A DNA stretch of 64,000 nucleotides, taken from positions 372,001-436,000 of the forward strand of contig NZ_FTOQ01000002.1 of the NCBI RefSeq assembly GCF_900156805.1, in the 5' to 3' direction. Under the pieces are notes generated by a model that ran no database searches, had not been told where the DNA came from, and saw nothing but the letters and a program-made list of their open reading frames with translations. The position numbers and the translations under genes are program-made. The stretch is from Roseivivax lentus. GTDB taxonomy: Bacteria > Pseudomonadota > Alphaproteobacteria > Rhodobacterales > Rhodobacteraceae. This document shows positions 45,259 to 56,994 of the stretch, in pieces (the first letter of the stretch is position 1; each line of letters begins with the position of its first letter).

Positions 45259-45785
45259 GACAGGGCGAACTCCGCCAGCGGCTCGTAGACCGCGCCGTCC
45301 CGGGTCAGGATCGACTCGTAAAGCACGACTTCCCGGGCCGGGATGGCGCGGATCGCCATGGTGTTTTCCCGCGCGAGGAACCGGCCGAGCTTGGCCTCGT
45401 CCTCCAGCGTCAGCCGCGGCGGAAGCCGCGCGAAGGTCACGTGCGGGCGGAAACGGCGGCGCTCCAGCGTGATCCCCGCGCCCACCAGCCGCGATTTCAC
45501 CCGCGCCTGCAGATCGGCAAGGGGGGCACCGCCCTGCGCCTCGAGCGCGAGCGCCGTGCCGAAACTCGCGATCCCCGCGAGGTCGAAGGAAAAGGCGGGC
45601 GGCGCCAGCGTCTCGAGCGCATCGGCGGCCTCGCGCAGATCGGCCTCGGGCAGGTCGCCGAGGAAGACCAGCGTCAGATGCGCATTCTCGGACGGCACGG
45701 CCCGACCGACGTCGAGCCGGTCGCCCATGGCCTCCAGGACCTCGGCATCCGATGGCGGGATGGGCAGGGCGATGAAGGCGCGCAT
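45255..45785 (-). CDS. thpR: RNA 2',3'-cyclic 3'-phosphodiesterase (2H family)
   Basis: A 176-residue enzyme of the LigT/ThpR family that opens 2',3'-cyclic phosphates on RNA ends. The two catalytic H-x-T-x motifs are N-A-H-L-T-L-V-F-L-G (about residue 38) and R-P-H-V-T-F-A-R-L (about residue 125). The N terminus M-R-A-F-I-A-L-P-I-P is typical. It is coupled to the following zinc-peptidase gene and divergent from gltX by 141 bases. Confidence 0.92.
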   Translation of the reverse strand: MRAFIALPIPPSDAEVLEAMGDRLDVGRAVPSENAHLTLVFLGDLPEADLREAADALETLAPPAFSFDLAGIASFGTALALEAQGGAPLADLQARVKSRLVGAGITLERRRFRPHVTFARLPPRLTLEDEAKLGRFLARENTMAIRAIPAREVVLYESILTRDGAVYEPLAEFALS

Positions 45786-45926
45786 GAAGGCTCCGGCGGG
45801 AAGGTCTGCGCGCGCAGGCTCGCCCGTCGCGGGGCCGGGTGCAAGGGGGCGATATGGACAAGTCGGGGCCTTTGTGAAAGACCGCGCGACACCGCCAGAT
45901 CCACGGCCAGATCGAGGACAGATCCG

Positions 45927-47255
45927 ATGACCATCACCCGCTTCGCCCCGTCGCCCACCGGCCATATCCACGTGGGCAACCTGCGCACCGCGCTGATGAA
46001 CTGGCTCATCGCGAAGCAGGCAGGCGGCACCTTCATCCTGCGCATCGACGACACCGATCCCGAACGCTCGAAAGAGGAATACGTGGACGGGATCAAGCGC
46101 GATCTCGAATGGCTGGGCCTCGGCTGGGACCGGGTCGAACGGCAGTCCGAACGGCTGGACAAGTACCACGAGGCCGCCGACAAGCTGCGCGAGATCGGGC
46201 GCTTCTACGAGGCCTTCGAGACGCCGACCGAGCTCGACCTCAAGCGCAAGAAGCAGATGAACATGGGAAAGCCCCCGGTCTATGACCGCGCGGCGCTCAA
46301 TCTCTCGGACGCCGAGAAGGACAAGCTGCGCGCCGAGCGCGGGCAGGGGCACTGGCGCTTCAAGCTCGACCAGGAGCGGATCGAGTGGGAGGACGGCATC
46401 CTCGGGCCCATCTCGATCGACGCGGCCTCGGTGTCGGACCCGGTGCTCATCAAGGCGGACGGGCAGTTCCTCTACACGCTGGCCTCGGTCGTGGATGACG
46501 TCGAATTCGGCGTGACCCATGTGGTGCGCGGCTCCGACCACGTCACCAATACCGCCACACAGATCCAGATCATGGCGGCGCTTGGCGCGGGCCACCCGGT
46601 CTTCGCGCATCACTCGCTGCTGACCGGGCCGCAGGGCGAAAGCCTGTCGAAGCGGCTGGGTACGCTGGCGCTCAAGGACCTGCGCGAGGCGGGGATCGAA
46701 CCCGAGGCCCTGCTGTCGCTGATGGCGCGGCTCGGCTCCTCTCAGCCGGTGGAATTGCGCCTGACGCTCGACGAGATCGCCGAGGGGTTCGCGCTGTCGC
46801 AGTTCGGCTCCGCGCCGACGAAATTCGACGTGAACGACCTCTATCCCCTGACCGCGCGCAAGCTGCACGGCCTGCCCTACGAGGCCATGGCCGACGACAT
46901 CCGGGCCCTGGGCGTGCCCGACGACAAGGCGCCGCTCTTCTGGCAGGTGGCGCGCGACAACATCACCACGCGGCACGACCTCAAGGGCTGGTGGGAGCTG
47001 TTTTCCAAGGGCGGCGATCCGAAGATCGAGCCCGAGGATGCGGAATTCGTGGCCGAGGCGATGTCGCTGCTGCCCGACCCGCCCTACGACGCCGAGACCT
47101 GGGCCACCTGGACCCAGGCGGTCAAGGAAAAGACCGGGCGCAAGGGCAAGGGGCTGTTCATGCCGCTCCGCCGCGCGGTCACGGGCATGGATCGCGGGCC
47201 CGAAATGGCCGACGTGATGCCGCTGATGCAGGTGGTGCGCGCGAAATCCATGTGA
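45927..47255 (+). CDS. gltX: Glutamyl-tRNA synthetase
   Basis: A 442-residue class I synthetase. The HIGH motif is P-S-P-T-G-H-I-H-V-G-N-L-R-T (residues 8-21) and the KMSKS-like motif is E-S-L-S-K-R-L-G. V-V-R-G-S-D-H-V-T-N-T-A-T-Q is the family's ATP/Glu site region. Alphaproteobacteria often have two GltX paralogues; I cannot tell whether this one also charges tRNA-Gln. The start at 45927 follows GAGGACA; the frame upstream to 45441 is not coding. Confidence 0.95.
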   Translation: MTITRFAPSPTGHIHVGNLRTALMNWLIAKQAGGTFILRIDDTDPERSKEEYVDGIKRDLEWLGLGWDRVERQSERLDKYHEAADKLREIGRFYEAFETPTELDLKRKKQMNMGKPPVYDRAALNLSDAEKDKLRAERGQGHWRFKLDQERIEWEDGILGPISIDAASVSDPVLIKADGQFLYTLASVVDDVEFGVTHVVRGSDHVTNTATQIQIMAALGAGHPVFAHHSLLTGPQGESLSKRLGTLALKDLREAGIEPEALLSLMARLGSSQPVELRLTLDEIAEGFALSQFGSAPTKFDVNDLYPLTARKLHGLPYEAMADDIRALGVPDDKAPLFWQVARDNITTRHDLKGWWELFSKGGDPKIEPEDAEFVAEAMSLLPDPPYDAETWATWTQAVKEKTGRKGKGLFMPLRRAVTGMDRGPEMADVMPLMQVVRAKSM

Positions 47256-47309
47256 GGGCGGGGAGGCGCGGCCGAGTGGCCGTGGACCCGGCCTGAGCCA
47301 GGCACCAGC

Positions 47310-47328
47310 CCCCGGGTCACACCCGGGG
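47310..47328 (+). terminator. Stem-loop downstream of gltX
   Basis: Perfect 8-bp stem CCCCGGGT (47310-47317) / ACCCGGGG (47321-47328) with loop CAC, 55 bases after the gltX stop. No T run follows, so termination is uncertain; it could also serve the convergent gene at 47409. Confidence 0.4.
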
Positions 47329-47408
47329 ATGGCCGCGCTCACACATCGCGCGGCATCGGCCCGGGCCCATGATCCGCGGCAATGCGGCAAGCGCCGCCCG
47401 ACCCGGCC

Positions 47409-47975
47409 TCAGTCCCGCCCGACCTTCAGACCGCGGCCCTTTAGCTCCGCATCGATCCACGCCAGTTCGTCGCCCGACAGCGTCTGCGCCCGCGGATAGC
47501 GGGGCGAAGCGCGGTCGTCGAGGATGGGCGCGTCCCAATTCTCGGTCGTCTCGAAAAAGCGCAGCGCGCCGGCCTCGCCGAACGTGTCCAGATATCCCTG
47601 AAGCACCACGTCGAGATAGCTCAGCAGGATGGGCTTGTCGGGCCGGGGCAGGGCGCGCCGGGTCTCGGGCACCGAATAGATCGCGATGGAATGCAGCGCA
47701 TCGACCGGGTGGGCGATTTCCGTCGTCGCCTCGATCCGGTCATACTCCGCCTCGCGCGCATCGAGCGCCGCCCAGTCATGTCCGGGCACCGCCGCGATCA
47801 GCCCGTCGATCTCGGCGCCCGGGGCGCGCACGGCGGTCAGGACCGCCAGCGGATGCGCCTCCACCGCGACCCAGGCACGATGCCAACCCCGCGCCGTCGC
47901 GAGGTGCGCGGGGCGGTTTCCATGGGTCCGCTGGTTCACGAGCGACCCGTAGCCAAAGAAAAAAGGTGTGGTCAT
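47409..47975 (-). CDS. Gamma-glutamylcyclotransferase-like (GGCT/AIG2 fold) protein
   Basis: A 188-residue protein with the fold's nucleotide-like loop F-G-Y-G-S-L-V-N near residue 8 and the catalytic-acid region L-D-A-R-E-A-E-Y-D near residue 75, where the Glu of D-x-R-E-x-x-Y is conserved. GGCT enzymes release 5-oxoproline from gamma-glutamyl peptides or glutathione. The exact substrate cannot be read from sequence. It is divergent from the NsrR-like regulator by 99 bases. Confidence 0.82.
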   Translation of the reverse strand: MTTPFFFGYGSLVNQRTHGNRPAHLATARGWHRAWVAVEAHPLAVLTAVRAPGAEIDGLIAAVPGHDWAALDAREAEYDRIEATTEIAHPVDALHSIAIYSVPETRRALPRPDKPILLSYLDVVLQGYLDTFGEAGALRFFETTENWDAPILDDRASPRYPRAQTLSGDELAWIDAELKGRGLKVGRD

Positions 47976-48074
47976 TTGGACCTATTTGCGGGCATGGTGA
48001 CAAAAATCAATAACCTGTCGCCCCTCAACAGGCAGGTGTGCAAGACCAATAGGCGTCGTTCGGGAGGCGGACCG

Positions 48075-48545
48075 ATGCGCGTAACCAAGCGTACAAACAT
48101 CGCGACACGAGTCTTGATGTATTGCGCGGTGCACTCGTCGCACCTCGTGACCAAGGCCCAGATCGCAAGGGCGTGCAATTCGTCCGAACACCATCTGGGA
48201 CAGATCGTCAACCAGCTGGCGCAGCTGGGCTATCTGGAAACCCGGCGCGGACGGCATGGCGGGCTGAAGCTCGCGCGGACGCCCGACAAGATCCCCCTCG
48301 GGCCGCTCTTTCGCGCCTTCGAGGCGAAAGCGCCGCTCGCGGAATGCTTCGTGGCGGAGACCAATACCTGTCCGCTCGTCGATGCCTGCCGGCTGCGCAA
48401 TGCGCTGACGAACGCCGCCGAGGCGTTCTATGCCGCCCTCGACGAGGTCACTCTCGACGATCTGGTGCTCGATAATGCGCCGTTGTCGAAGGTCTTCGGT
48501 CTCGACACGCCGGCACCGCTTGCACGGCCTGCAGCGCTTGAGTAA
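48075..48545 (+). CDS. Rrf2-family regulator, NsrR-like
   Basis: A 156-residue regulator with an N-terminal winged helix (R-V-L-M-Y-C-A-V-H, then V-T-K-A-Q-I-A-R-A-C-N-S-S-E-H-H-L and R-R-G-R-H-G-G-L-K-L-A) and three cysteines for an Fe-S cluster in E-C-F-V-A-E-T-N-T-C-P-L-V-D-A-C-R-L (C-x7-C-x5-C). This matches NsrR, the nitric-oxide-sensing repressor with an Fe-S cluster. Extra cysteines at about 17 and 34 are unusual. CGGGAGGCGG precedes the ATG. Its stop lies 12 bases before a glycine riboswitch. Confidence 0.85.
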   Translation: MRVTKRTNIATRVLMYCAVHSSHLVTKAQIARACNSSEHHLGQIVNQLAQLGYLETRRGRHGGLKLARTPDKIPLGPLFRAFEAKAPLAECFVAETNTCPLVDACRLRNALTNAAEAFYAALDEVTLDDLVLDNAPLSKVFGLDTPAPLARPAALE

Positions 48546-48557
48546 ACCGAACGCGCA

Positions 48558-48726
48558 GCGATGGGAGAACCGGCGGAATCGCCGGTGCCGAAGGAGCAAC
48601 CGCCCCGGAAACTCTCAGGCCTCAGGACCGTCGCGGCCAGACACTCTGGAGAGTGGCGGCAAGGCATGAGCCGAACCCGCCCGCCGAAGGGATAACGATC
48701 TCAGGCACCGGGACAGAGGGGGCGTT
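48558..48726 (+). promoter_or_regulatory. Tandem glycine riboswitch upstream of gcvTHP
   Basis: Two glycine-aptamer-like units lie in tandem. Unit one starts GATGGGAGAACCGG and has GCCGAAGGAGCAACCG and AACTCTCAGGC, with T-C-T-G-G-A-G-A-G closing it near 48656. Unit two has GCCGAAGGGATAACG, GATCTCAGGCACCGGGACAG, and ends with GAGGGGG near 48722. These are the conserved blocks of the gcvT-type riboswitch, in which glycine turns on expression of the cleavage genes. The gcvT start lies about 75 bases downstream. Exact limits are approximate. Confidence 0.93.
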
Positions 48727-48800
48727 CCTGGCGGGCAGCATGTCCGCCGCTGATGGCGGTCGGGGCCAGCGCCCCGCGCCGCGTGCAACGGAGGGACGCC

Positions 48801-50063
48801 GTGCCAGAGCGCGACGCAAGCGATTACGATGAGTGGCAGCGCCAGGAATGCGGCTGCGGCATGGCCCACGGCCCGGATGGCGGGCATGCGCCGGGCTGCT
48901 CGGGCGCCGATGCGGTCGCGGCGGATACTGTCCCGCGCACCGAAGAGGGGCATCTGAAGACCCCGCTTTACGACCTGCATCTCGAACTCGGCGCGAAGAT
49001 GGTCGAATTCGCGGGCTACGCCATGCCGGTGCAATACCCCCTCGGCGTGATGAAGGAGCATCTGCATACCCGCAATGAGGCCGGTCTTTTCGACGTGAGC
49101 CATATGGGCCAGGTGATCCTGTTGTCCCGCAAGAAGGACGCGGCCCGGGCGCTCGAGGCGCTGGTGCCGCAGGATGTGGCGGACCTGCCCGAGGGGCGGC
49201 AGCGCTACGGCTTTTTCACCAACGAGGCGGGCGGGATCGAGGACGACCTGATGATCGCCAACAAGGGCGATCATCTGTTCCTCGTGGTCAACGCCGCCTG
49301 CAAGGAGGCCGATGTCGCGCGGCTGCGCGCGGGGCTGGAGCCGGGCGTCGTGGTCAAGCACATCACCGGGCGGGCGCTGCTGGCGCTGCAGGGCCCCGCC
49401 GCCGAGACGGTGCTGGCGGACCTTGCGCCCGAGGTCGCCGAGATGCGCTTCATGGATGTGCGCGACGTGGTTGTGGACGGGGTGGAGATCTGGGTCTCCC
49501 GCTCGGGCTATACCGGCGAGGACGGGTACGAGATCTCGCTGCCCGCCGAGGCCGCGGACGCCTTCGCGCGCCGCCTTCTGGCGCATGACGCCGTTCAGCC
49601 GATCGGCCTTGGCGCGCGCGATTCGCTCAGGCTCGAGGCCGGGCTCTGCCTTTACGGTCACGACCTCGATGCCGGCACCTCGCCGGTCGAGGGGGCGCTC
49701 AGTTGGGCGATCCAGAAGGTGCGCCGCGCGGGCGGCGCGCGGGCGGGCGGCTTTCCCGGTGCCGAGCGCATCCTGCGCGAACTGGCCGAGGCCGCGCCGC
49801 GCATGCGCGTCGGCCTCACGCCCGAGGGCCGCGCCCCGATGCGCGAAGGGGTCGAGCTTTACGCCGCCGAGGACGGTGCGGCGCCGGTCGGACGCATCAC
49901 CTCGGGCGGCTTCGGTCCCTCGGTCGACGGACCGGTGGCGATGGGCTACGTGCCCGCCGCGATGACCGCGCCCGGCACGGTGCTTTACGGGGACTTGCGC
50001 GGAAAGCGCCGCCCGGTCACCGTGACCGCGCTGCCCTTCGTGGCCGCGAATTTCAAACGATAG
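48801..50063 (+). CDS. gcvT: Glycine cleavage system T protein, with N-terminal extension
   Basis: A 420-residue aminomethyltransferase that takes the aminomethyl group from H protein and gives methylene-tetrahydrofolate and ammonia. The family body begins at L-K-T-P-L-Y-D-L-H-L-E-L-G-A-K-M-V (about residue 52), with F-D-V-S-H-M-G-Q, the folate-site S-R-S-G-Y-T-G-E-D-G-Y-E and L-E-A-G-L-C-L-Y-G-H-D. The first 50 residues are extra and contain E-C-G-C-G-M-A-H and G-C-S-G. GTG start: GGAGGG lies 5 bases upstream, and there is no start codon nearer the family start. The riboswitch precedes it. Confidence 0.93.
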   Translation: MPERDASDYDEWQRQECGCGMAHGPDGGHAPGCSGADAVAADTVPRTEEGHLKTPLYDLHLELGAKMVEFAGYAMPVQYPLGVMKEHLHTRNEAGLFDVSHMGQVILLSRKKDAARALEALVPQDVADLPEGRQRYGFFTNEAGGIEDDLMIANKGDHLFLVVNAACKEADVARLRAGLEPGVVVKHITGRALLALQGPAAETVLADLAPEVAEMRFMDVRDVVVDGVEIWVSRSGYTGEDGYEISLPAEAADAFARRLLAHDAVQPIGLGARDSLRLEAGLCLYGHDLDAGTSPVEGALSWAIQKVRRAGGARAGGFPGAERILRELAEAAPRMRVGLTPEGRAPMREGVELYAAEDGAAPVGRITSGGFGPSVDGPVAMGYVPAAMTAPGTVLYGDLRGKRRPVTVTALPFVAANFKR

Positions 50064-50089
50064 ACGTCTCAGCGAAACGGAACCCCCCG

Positions 50090-50452
50090 ATGAAATACAC
50101 CGAAGAACATGAATGGCTCGACATCGACGACGAGGGCGTCGTCACCGTGGGCATCACCGCGCATGCGGCCGAGCAACTGGGCGACGTGGTCTTCGTCGAA
50201 CTGCCCGATGTGCCCAAGACCGTGTCCAAGGACGACGAGGTCGTGGTGATCGAATCCGTCAAGGCGGCCTCCGACATCCTCGCCCCCATCGACGGCGAGA
50301 TCATCGAGGTGAACGAGGCGCTTTCGGACGAGCCCGCCAAGGTCAACGACGACCCCGAGGGCGATGCCTGGTTCTTCCGCATGACGATCGAGGATCCCTC
50401 CGCGCTGGACGATTTCATGGATGAGGCGGCGTACAAGAAATTCATCGCCTGA
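50090..50452 (+). CDS. gcvH: Glycine cleavage system H protein
   Basis: A 120-residue lipoyl carrier shuttling the aminomethyl intermediate between P and T proteins. Y-T-E-E-H-E-W-L opens the protein; the lipoylation lysine is in [11 protein letters not shown] (about residue 62). [11 protein letters not shown] is the family's C-terminal block. It follows gcvT by 26 bases. Confidence 0.96.
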   Translation: MKYTEEHEWLDIDDEGVVTVGITAHAAEQLGDVVFVELPDVPKTVSKDDEVVVIESVKAASDILAPIDGEIIEVNEALSDEPAKVNDDPEGDAWFFRMTIEDPSALDDFMDEAAYKKFIA

Positions 50453-50501
50453 CGCGCCGCGACCCCGGCACCTGGCTGCCGGTGACCTGCGGCGGACAGG
50501 C

Positions 50502-50520
50502 GTATTTGGAAAGAGGCAAG
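50502..50520 (-). repeat. 19-bp dispersed repeat copy
   Basis: On the minus strand CTTGCCTCTTTCCAAATAC, identical to 22702-22720. Here it lies between gcvH and gcvP, 60 bases before the gcvP ATG; no AGC-loop hairpin follows directly. Confidence 0.6.
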
Positions 50521-50580
50521 AGCAGGGCTGTGGCGCGTCCCTCCGGCGCGCCGCGCATGCCCTTCTGGAAAGGAATGGAC

Positions 50581-53430
<2,850 letters not shown>

Positions 53431-53436
53431 GCGCCG

Positions 53437-53552
53437 CGCAATCCGGCGCGGATTGCGGCCCGGTTTCCGAACGCGGAAACCGGGTGGCGCGGAGCGGAGC
53501 GCGCGCGCGGATTTCGCGTCGAAATCCGCTCCGAAATCCTTGCAGGATTTCG
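53437..53552. repeat. Array of four small perfect hairpins after gcvP
   Basis: Between the convergent gcvP and IMPase-like genes lie four perfect inverted repeats: CGCAATCC/GGATTGCG (53437-53457), CGGTTTCCG/CGGAAACCG (53461-53482), GCGGATTTCG/CGAAATCCGC (53507-53529) and CGAAATCCT/AGGATTTCG (53532-53552), with loops of 3-5 bases. The last two share the GGATTTCG core. No T tract follows. Together they may act as a two-way termination or mRNA end-protection array. Confidence 0.7.
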
Positions 53553-53559
53553 CCCCGGC

Positions 53560-54420
53560 TCAGTCGAGAAGGAAGGACCACAGATCGCGCAGCGCCATCC
53601 AGGTCTTCTGGTTGGACGCGGCAAGCAGGTAGCCCTCGCGCTGGCCTGCCCGGTATTCCGAGCCGTCGAGCATCGCCACATGCCCGCCCGCCCGCGCGGC
53701 GATCAGCGCCGCGGCGGTGTGATCCCAGGGCGTGAGCTTCGAGGCCAGCACGAAATCGACGCCGCCCTGCGCGAAGACGCGGTATTCGTGGCAGGCGCAG
53801 CGCAGGTTCAGCGCGCGCCGGAGCTTCGGGAAAGTCGCGGCCATGGCGTCCTGCTTGTCCTCGGGCAGAAGCTTCAGCCCGACGAAACCCGTCAGCTCCT
53901 CGATCGCGCCGCCCTCGGACACGCGGACGGGGCGGGGGGCGCGGCGACCCTTTACGAATTCGGCCGCGCCGTCGGCATCGGCCCAGATGCAATCGTCCAT
54001 GACCGGGTCGTAATGCAGCCCGAAGACCGGCACGCCGTAACGCGCCACGGCGACGATCACGCCGAAGGTGGCGATGCCGTTGGCGTAGTTCCAGGTGCCG
54101 TCCACCGGATCGACGGTGAAGGCCAGTTCCGCGTCGGCCAGCCCGTGCTCGAGCTTGGGATGATCCGAGGCGGCCTCTTCCCCCACGATGAGCGCAAAGG
54201 GAAACATCTGCTGCAGCCCGCGCGTGATCATCGCCTCGGCGTCGCGGTCGGCCTCGGTCACGAGGTCCTGCGGCCCGGTCTTGGTGGCAATGTCGCCCGG
54301 GGCGAGGTCGCGGAAGCGCGGCAGGATCTCGGCCTTTGCGGCGCGGCGGACGAGGTTCAGCACCTGGCGCTTCTGCGCGCGGGTGAGGGTGGTGACGGTC
54401 ATGGGCAGCGTGTCGGCCAT
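53560..54420 (-). CDS. Inositol monophosphatase family protein
   Basis: A 286-residue metal-dependent phosphatase. The family signatures are D-L-V-T-E-A-D-R-D-A-E, I-V-G-E-E-A-A-S (metal Glu), V-D-P-V-D-G-T-W-N-Y (metal Asp cluster) and P-W-D-H-T-A-A-A-L-I near residue 220. Candidate substrates are inositol phosphate, 3'-phosphoadenosine 5'-phosphate or histidinol phosphate; sequence alone does not decide. Convergent with gcvP, separated by the hairpin array. Confidence 0.87.
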   Translation of the reverse strand: MADTLPMTVTTLTRAQKRQVLNLVRRAAKAEILPRFRDLAPGDIATKTGPQDLVTEADRDAEAMITRGLQQMFPFALIVGEEAASDHPKLEHGLADAELAFTVDPVDGTWNYANGIATFGVIVAVARYGVPVFGLHYDPVMDDCIWADADGAAEFVKGRRAPRPVRVSEGGAIEELTGFVGLKLLPEDKQDAMAATFPKLRRALNLRCACHEYRVFAQGGVDFVLASKLTPWDHTAAALIAARAGGHVAMLDGSEYRAGQREGYLLAASNQKTWMALRDLWSFLLD

Positions 54421-54477
54421 CGGTCTCTCCCTTCTGGTCTCAGACAGGGCCTACGCCATGGCGCGGGCCCTGCCAAG

Positions 54478-56994
54478 TCACTCCCGGGCGCGCAGCACCT
54501 GCGCCGGACGCGCGGCGAGCGGCCGCCAGGCGAAGAAGAGCCCGGCCAGAAGCGTGGCCACGAGCCCGCCGAAGACGATGCCCAGGGCCGAGGGCCAGAC
54601 CACCGCATAGGAGGTCTCCATCAGGAAGCGCGAGACCGCCCAGCCGCCGAGGATCCCCGCGACGATGGCGACGATGCCCGCACCGGCGCCCAGAAGCGCC
54701 GAGCGCAGGGCGAAGCTCGACAGGATGCGCCCACGCGTGGCGCCCAGGGTCTTCAGCACGGCCGCCTCGTAGGTGCGCGACTGCTCGCCCGCCGCCGCCG
54801 CGCCGATCAGCACCAGAAAGCCCGTGACCAGCGTCGCCGCGGCGCCCCAGCGCACGGCCTCGGCCACGCCGTCGAGCAGCTCCGACACCCGGTCGATGGC
54901 GTCGCGCACGCCGATGGCGGTCACGTTGGGCAGCGCCTCGGCCACTTCCCGCAACACGCGGCCCTCGTTCGCGGCGTCCGAATAGACGGTCGAGATGAAG
55001 GTATGCGGCGCGCCTTCCACCGAGGCCGGGTTCATCGTCATTACGAAGCCGATCCCGGCGGTGGAGAAATCCACCACCCGGAACGACGTGATCTCCGCGG
55101 TGATGTCGCGGCCGAGGATGTTCACCGTGATCTCGTCGCCGAGCGACAGGCCCAGTTCCAGGGCCTCTTCCTCGGCGAAGCTGATCTGCGCGGGGCCGGT
55201 GTAATCCTCGGGCCACCATTCGCCGGCCACGATGCTGGTGCGGCTGTCGGGCTGGGCGGCATAGGTGATACCCCGGTCGCCCCGGATCACCCAGTGATCG
55301 CCGGCCACTTCGGTCGCGGGCTGGCCGTTGATCTCCGAGATGACGCCGCGCAGCATCGGCGCGCTGTCGACCCGGGTTACGGAGGGGTCGTTCTCGACGA
55401 TGTCGAGGAAGGTCTCCATCTGGTCCTTCTGGATGTCGACGAAGAAATAGGAGGGCGCGACCTCGGGCAGGTCGCGGTCGATGGCGGCGCGCAGATTGCC
55501 GTCGATCTGGCCGATGGCGGCCAGCACCGCAAGGCCGAGGCCCAGCGACAGCACCACCGACGACGCCTCCTCGCGCGGCCCGCTGATGGAGCCGAGCGCC
55601 CAGCGCAGCGCCGGGCGTCCCCGCGCGGGCCGGGTCGCGGATTTCGCGGCGAGCCGGATCAGGAACGCCGCCCCCACGAGGATGATGAGCGAGCCGAGGA
55701 TGCCGCCCGCGGTCCAGAGCGTCAGCTGCGCATCGCCCGAAAAGGTCATCGCCACCGCCACGAGGATCAGCAGAAGCGCCGCCGTCGCCGTCAGGTAGCG
55801 GCCCGCGGGCAGGGCGCGCGCGCTGTCCAGCGCGTCGCGGAAGAGCGTCGCGGCGCGCACCTCCTCGGTGCGGGCGAGCGGCCAGAGCGTGAAGAGAAGC
55901 GCGGTCAGAACACCGTAGATCGCCGCCTCGATCAGCGGGGCGGGATGCAGCATGAAGAGCGTCGGCACCGGCAGCGCGTCCGAGATGAGCGGCGCGAACA
56001 GCATCGGCACGCCCGCGCCCAGCACGAGGCCGATGGCGATGCCCAGCAGCGCCAGAACGCCCACCTGGATGAAATAGGTCAGAAAGATCGTCTGCCGTGT
56101 GGCCCCGAGCGTGCGCAGCGTCGCAATGACGGAGGTCTTGCGCGAGAGATACGCCCGCACCGCCGCCGAGACGCCGATGCCGCCCACCGCGAGCCCCGAC
56201 AGGCCGACGAGCACCAGGAAGCCGCCCAGACGGTCGACGAAGCGCGCGGTGCCGGGCGCGCCGTTGCGCGCATCGCGCCAGCGGATGCCCGCGTCGCGGT
56301 AGCGGTCCTCGGCCTCGCGCTTCACCGCGTCGAGGTTGGTCTCCTCGGGCAAGAGCATGCGGTACTCGGTCTCGAACAGGGTGCCCGGCTCCAGAAGTCC
56401 CGCACCGTCGAGCGCTTCGGTGCGCACCATGGTGCGCGGGCCCAGGTCGAAACCGCCGCCCGCATCGTCGGGCTCCGTCTCGATGATCGCCGACAGGGTG
56501 AAGGTCTTGGTGCCCAGCTTAAACGTGTCGCCGGGCGCGATGCCCAGCCGGTCGGCGAGGATCGGCGCCATCACCGCGCCATCGCCGGCCAGCGCGTCGG
56601 ACAGCGGCATCGCGGGCGCCAGCACCATCTCGCCCAGAAGCGGATAGGCGTCGTCCACGGCCTTGATCTGCGTCAGCCCGCGCTCCGAGGTCTCGCCTTC
56701 GCCGACCACCGCCATGGAGCGGAAATCGACCACTTCCGATACCGCGGTCGACACGCTTTCGAGCCAGGCGCGTTCTTCTTCGGTGGCGTAGCGATAAGTG
56801 AATTGCGCCTCCGCATCGCCGCCCAGAAGCACCGCGCCCTGATCCTCGAGCCCGGCCTGGATCGCCGAGCGGACCGAGCCCACACCGGCAATGGCCGCGA
56901 CGCCGAGCGCGAGGCAGGCCAGAAGGATGCGGAAGCCCTTGAGGCCGCCGCGCAGTTCGCGCCGGGCGAAGATCGCCGCCGTTTTCAGGCTCAT
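54478..56994 (-). CDS. ABC exporter permease, YbbP-like (FtsX/MacB type)
   Basis: An 838-residue integral membrane protein with a duplicated FtsX-type layout: an N-terminal helix (G-F-R-I-L-L-A-C-L-A-L-G-V-A-A-I-A-G-V-G), a large outer domain, a helix cluster around residues 245-420, a second outer domain and final helices around 715-820 (A-T-L-V-T-G-F-L-V-L-I-G-A and V-W-P-S-A-L-G-I-V-F-G-G). It overlaps the ATPase gene by 4 bases. With the tesA-like gene divergent upstream, the block matches the E. coli ybbA-ybbP/tesA arrangement. Confidence 0.88.
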   Translation of the reverse strand: MSLKTAAIFARRELRGGLKGFRILLACLALGVAAIAGVGSVRSAIQAGLEDQGAVLLGGDAEAQFTYRYATEEERAWLESVSTAVSEVVDFRSMAVVGEGETSERGLTQIKAVDDAYPLLGEMVLAPAMPLSDALAGDGAVMAPILADRLGIAPGDTFKLGTKTFTLSAIIETEPDDAGGGFDLGPRTMVRTEALDGAGLLEPGTLFETEYRMLLPEETNLDAVKREAEDRYRDAGIRWRDARNGAPGTARFVDRLGGFLVLVGLSGLAVGGIGVSAAVRAYLSRKTSVIATLRTLGATRQTIFLTYFIQVGVLALLGIAIGLVLGAGVPMLFAPLISDALPVPTLFMLHPAPLIEAAIYGVLTALLFTLWPLARTEEVRAATLFRDALDSARALPAGRYLTATAALLLILVAVAMTFSGDAQLTLWTAGGILGSLIILVGAAFLIRLAAKSATRPARGRPALRWALGSISGPREEASSVVLSLGLGLAVLAAIGQIDGNLRAAIDRDLPEVAPSYFFVDIQKDQMETFLDIVENDPSVTRVDSAPMLRGVISEINGQPATEVAGDHWVIRGDRGITYAAQPDSRTSIVAGEWWPEDYTGPAQISFAEEEALELGLSLGDEITVNILGRDITAEITSFRVVDFSTAGIGFVMTMNPASVEGAPHTFISTVYSDAANEGRVLREVAEALPNVTAIGVRDAIDRVSELLDGVAEAVRWGAAATLVTGFLVLIGAAAAGEQSRTYEAAVLKTLGATRGRILSSFALRSALLGAGAGIVAIVAGILGGWAVSRFLMETSYAVVWPSALGIVFGGLVATLLAGLFFAWRPLAARPAQVLRARE

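Noticed and set aside
47256-47408. tRNA-like text GGCGCGGCCGAGTGGCC after gltX
   Set aside because: No acceptor/anticodon/T-arm set could be folded; the only clear structure is the hairpin at 47310-47328.
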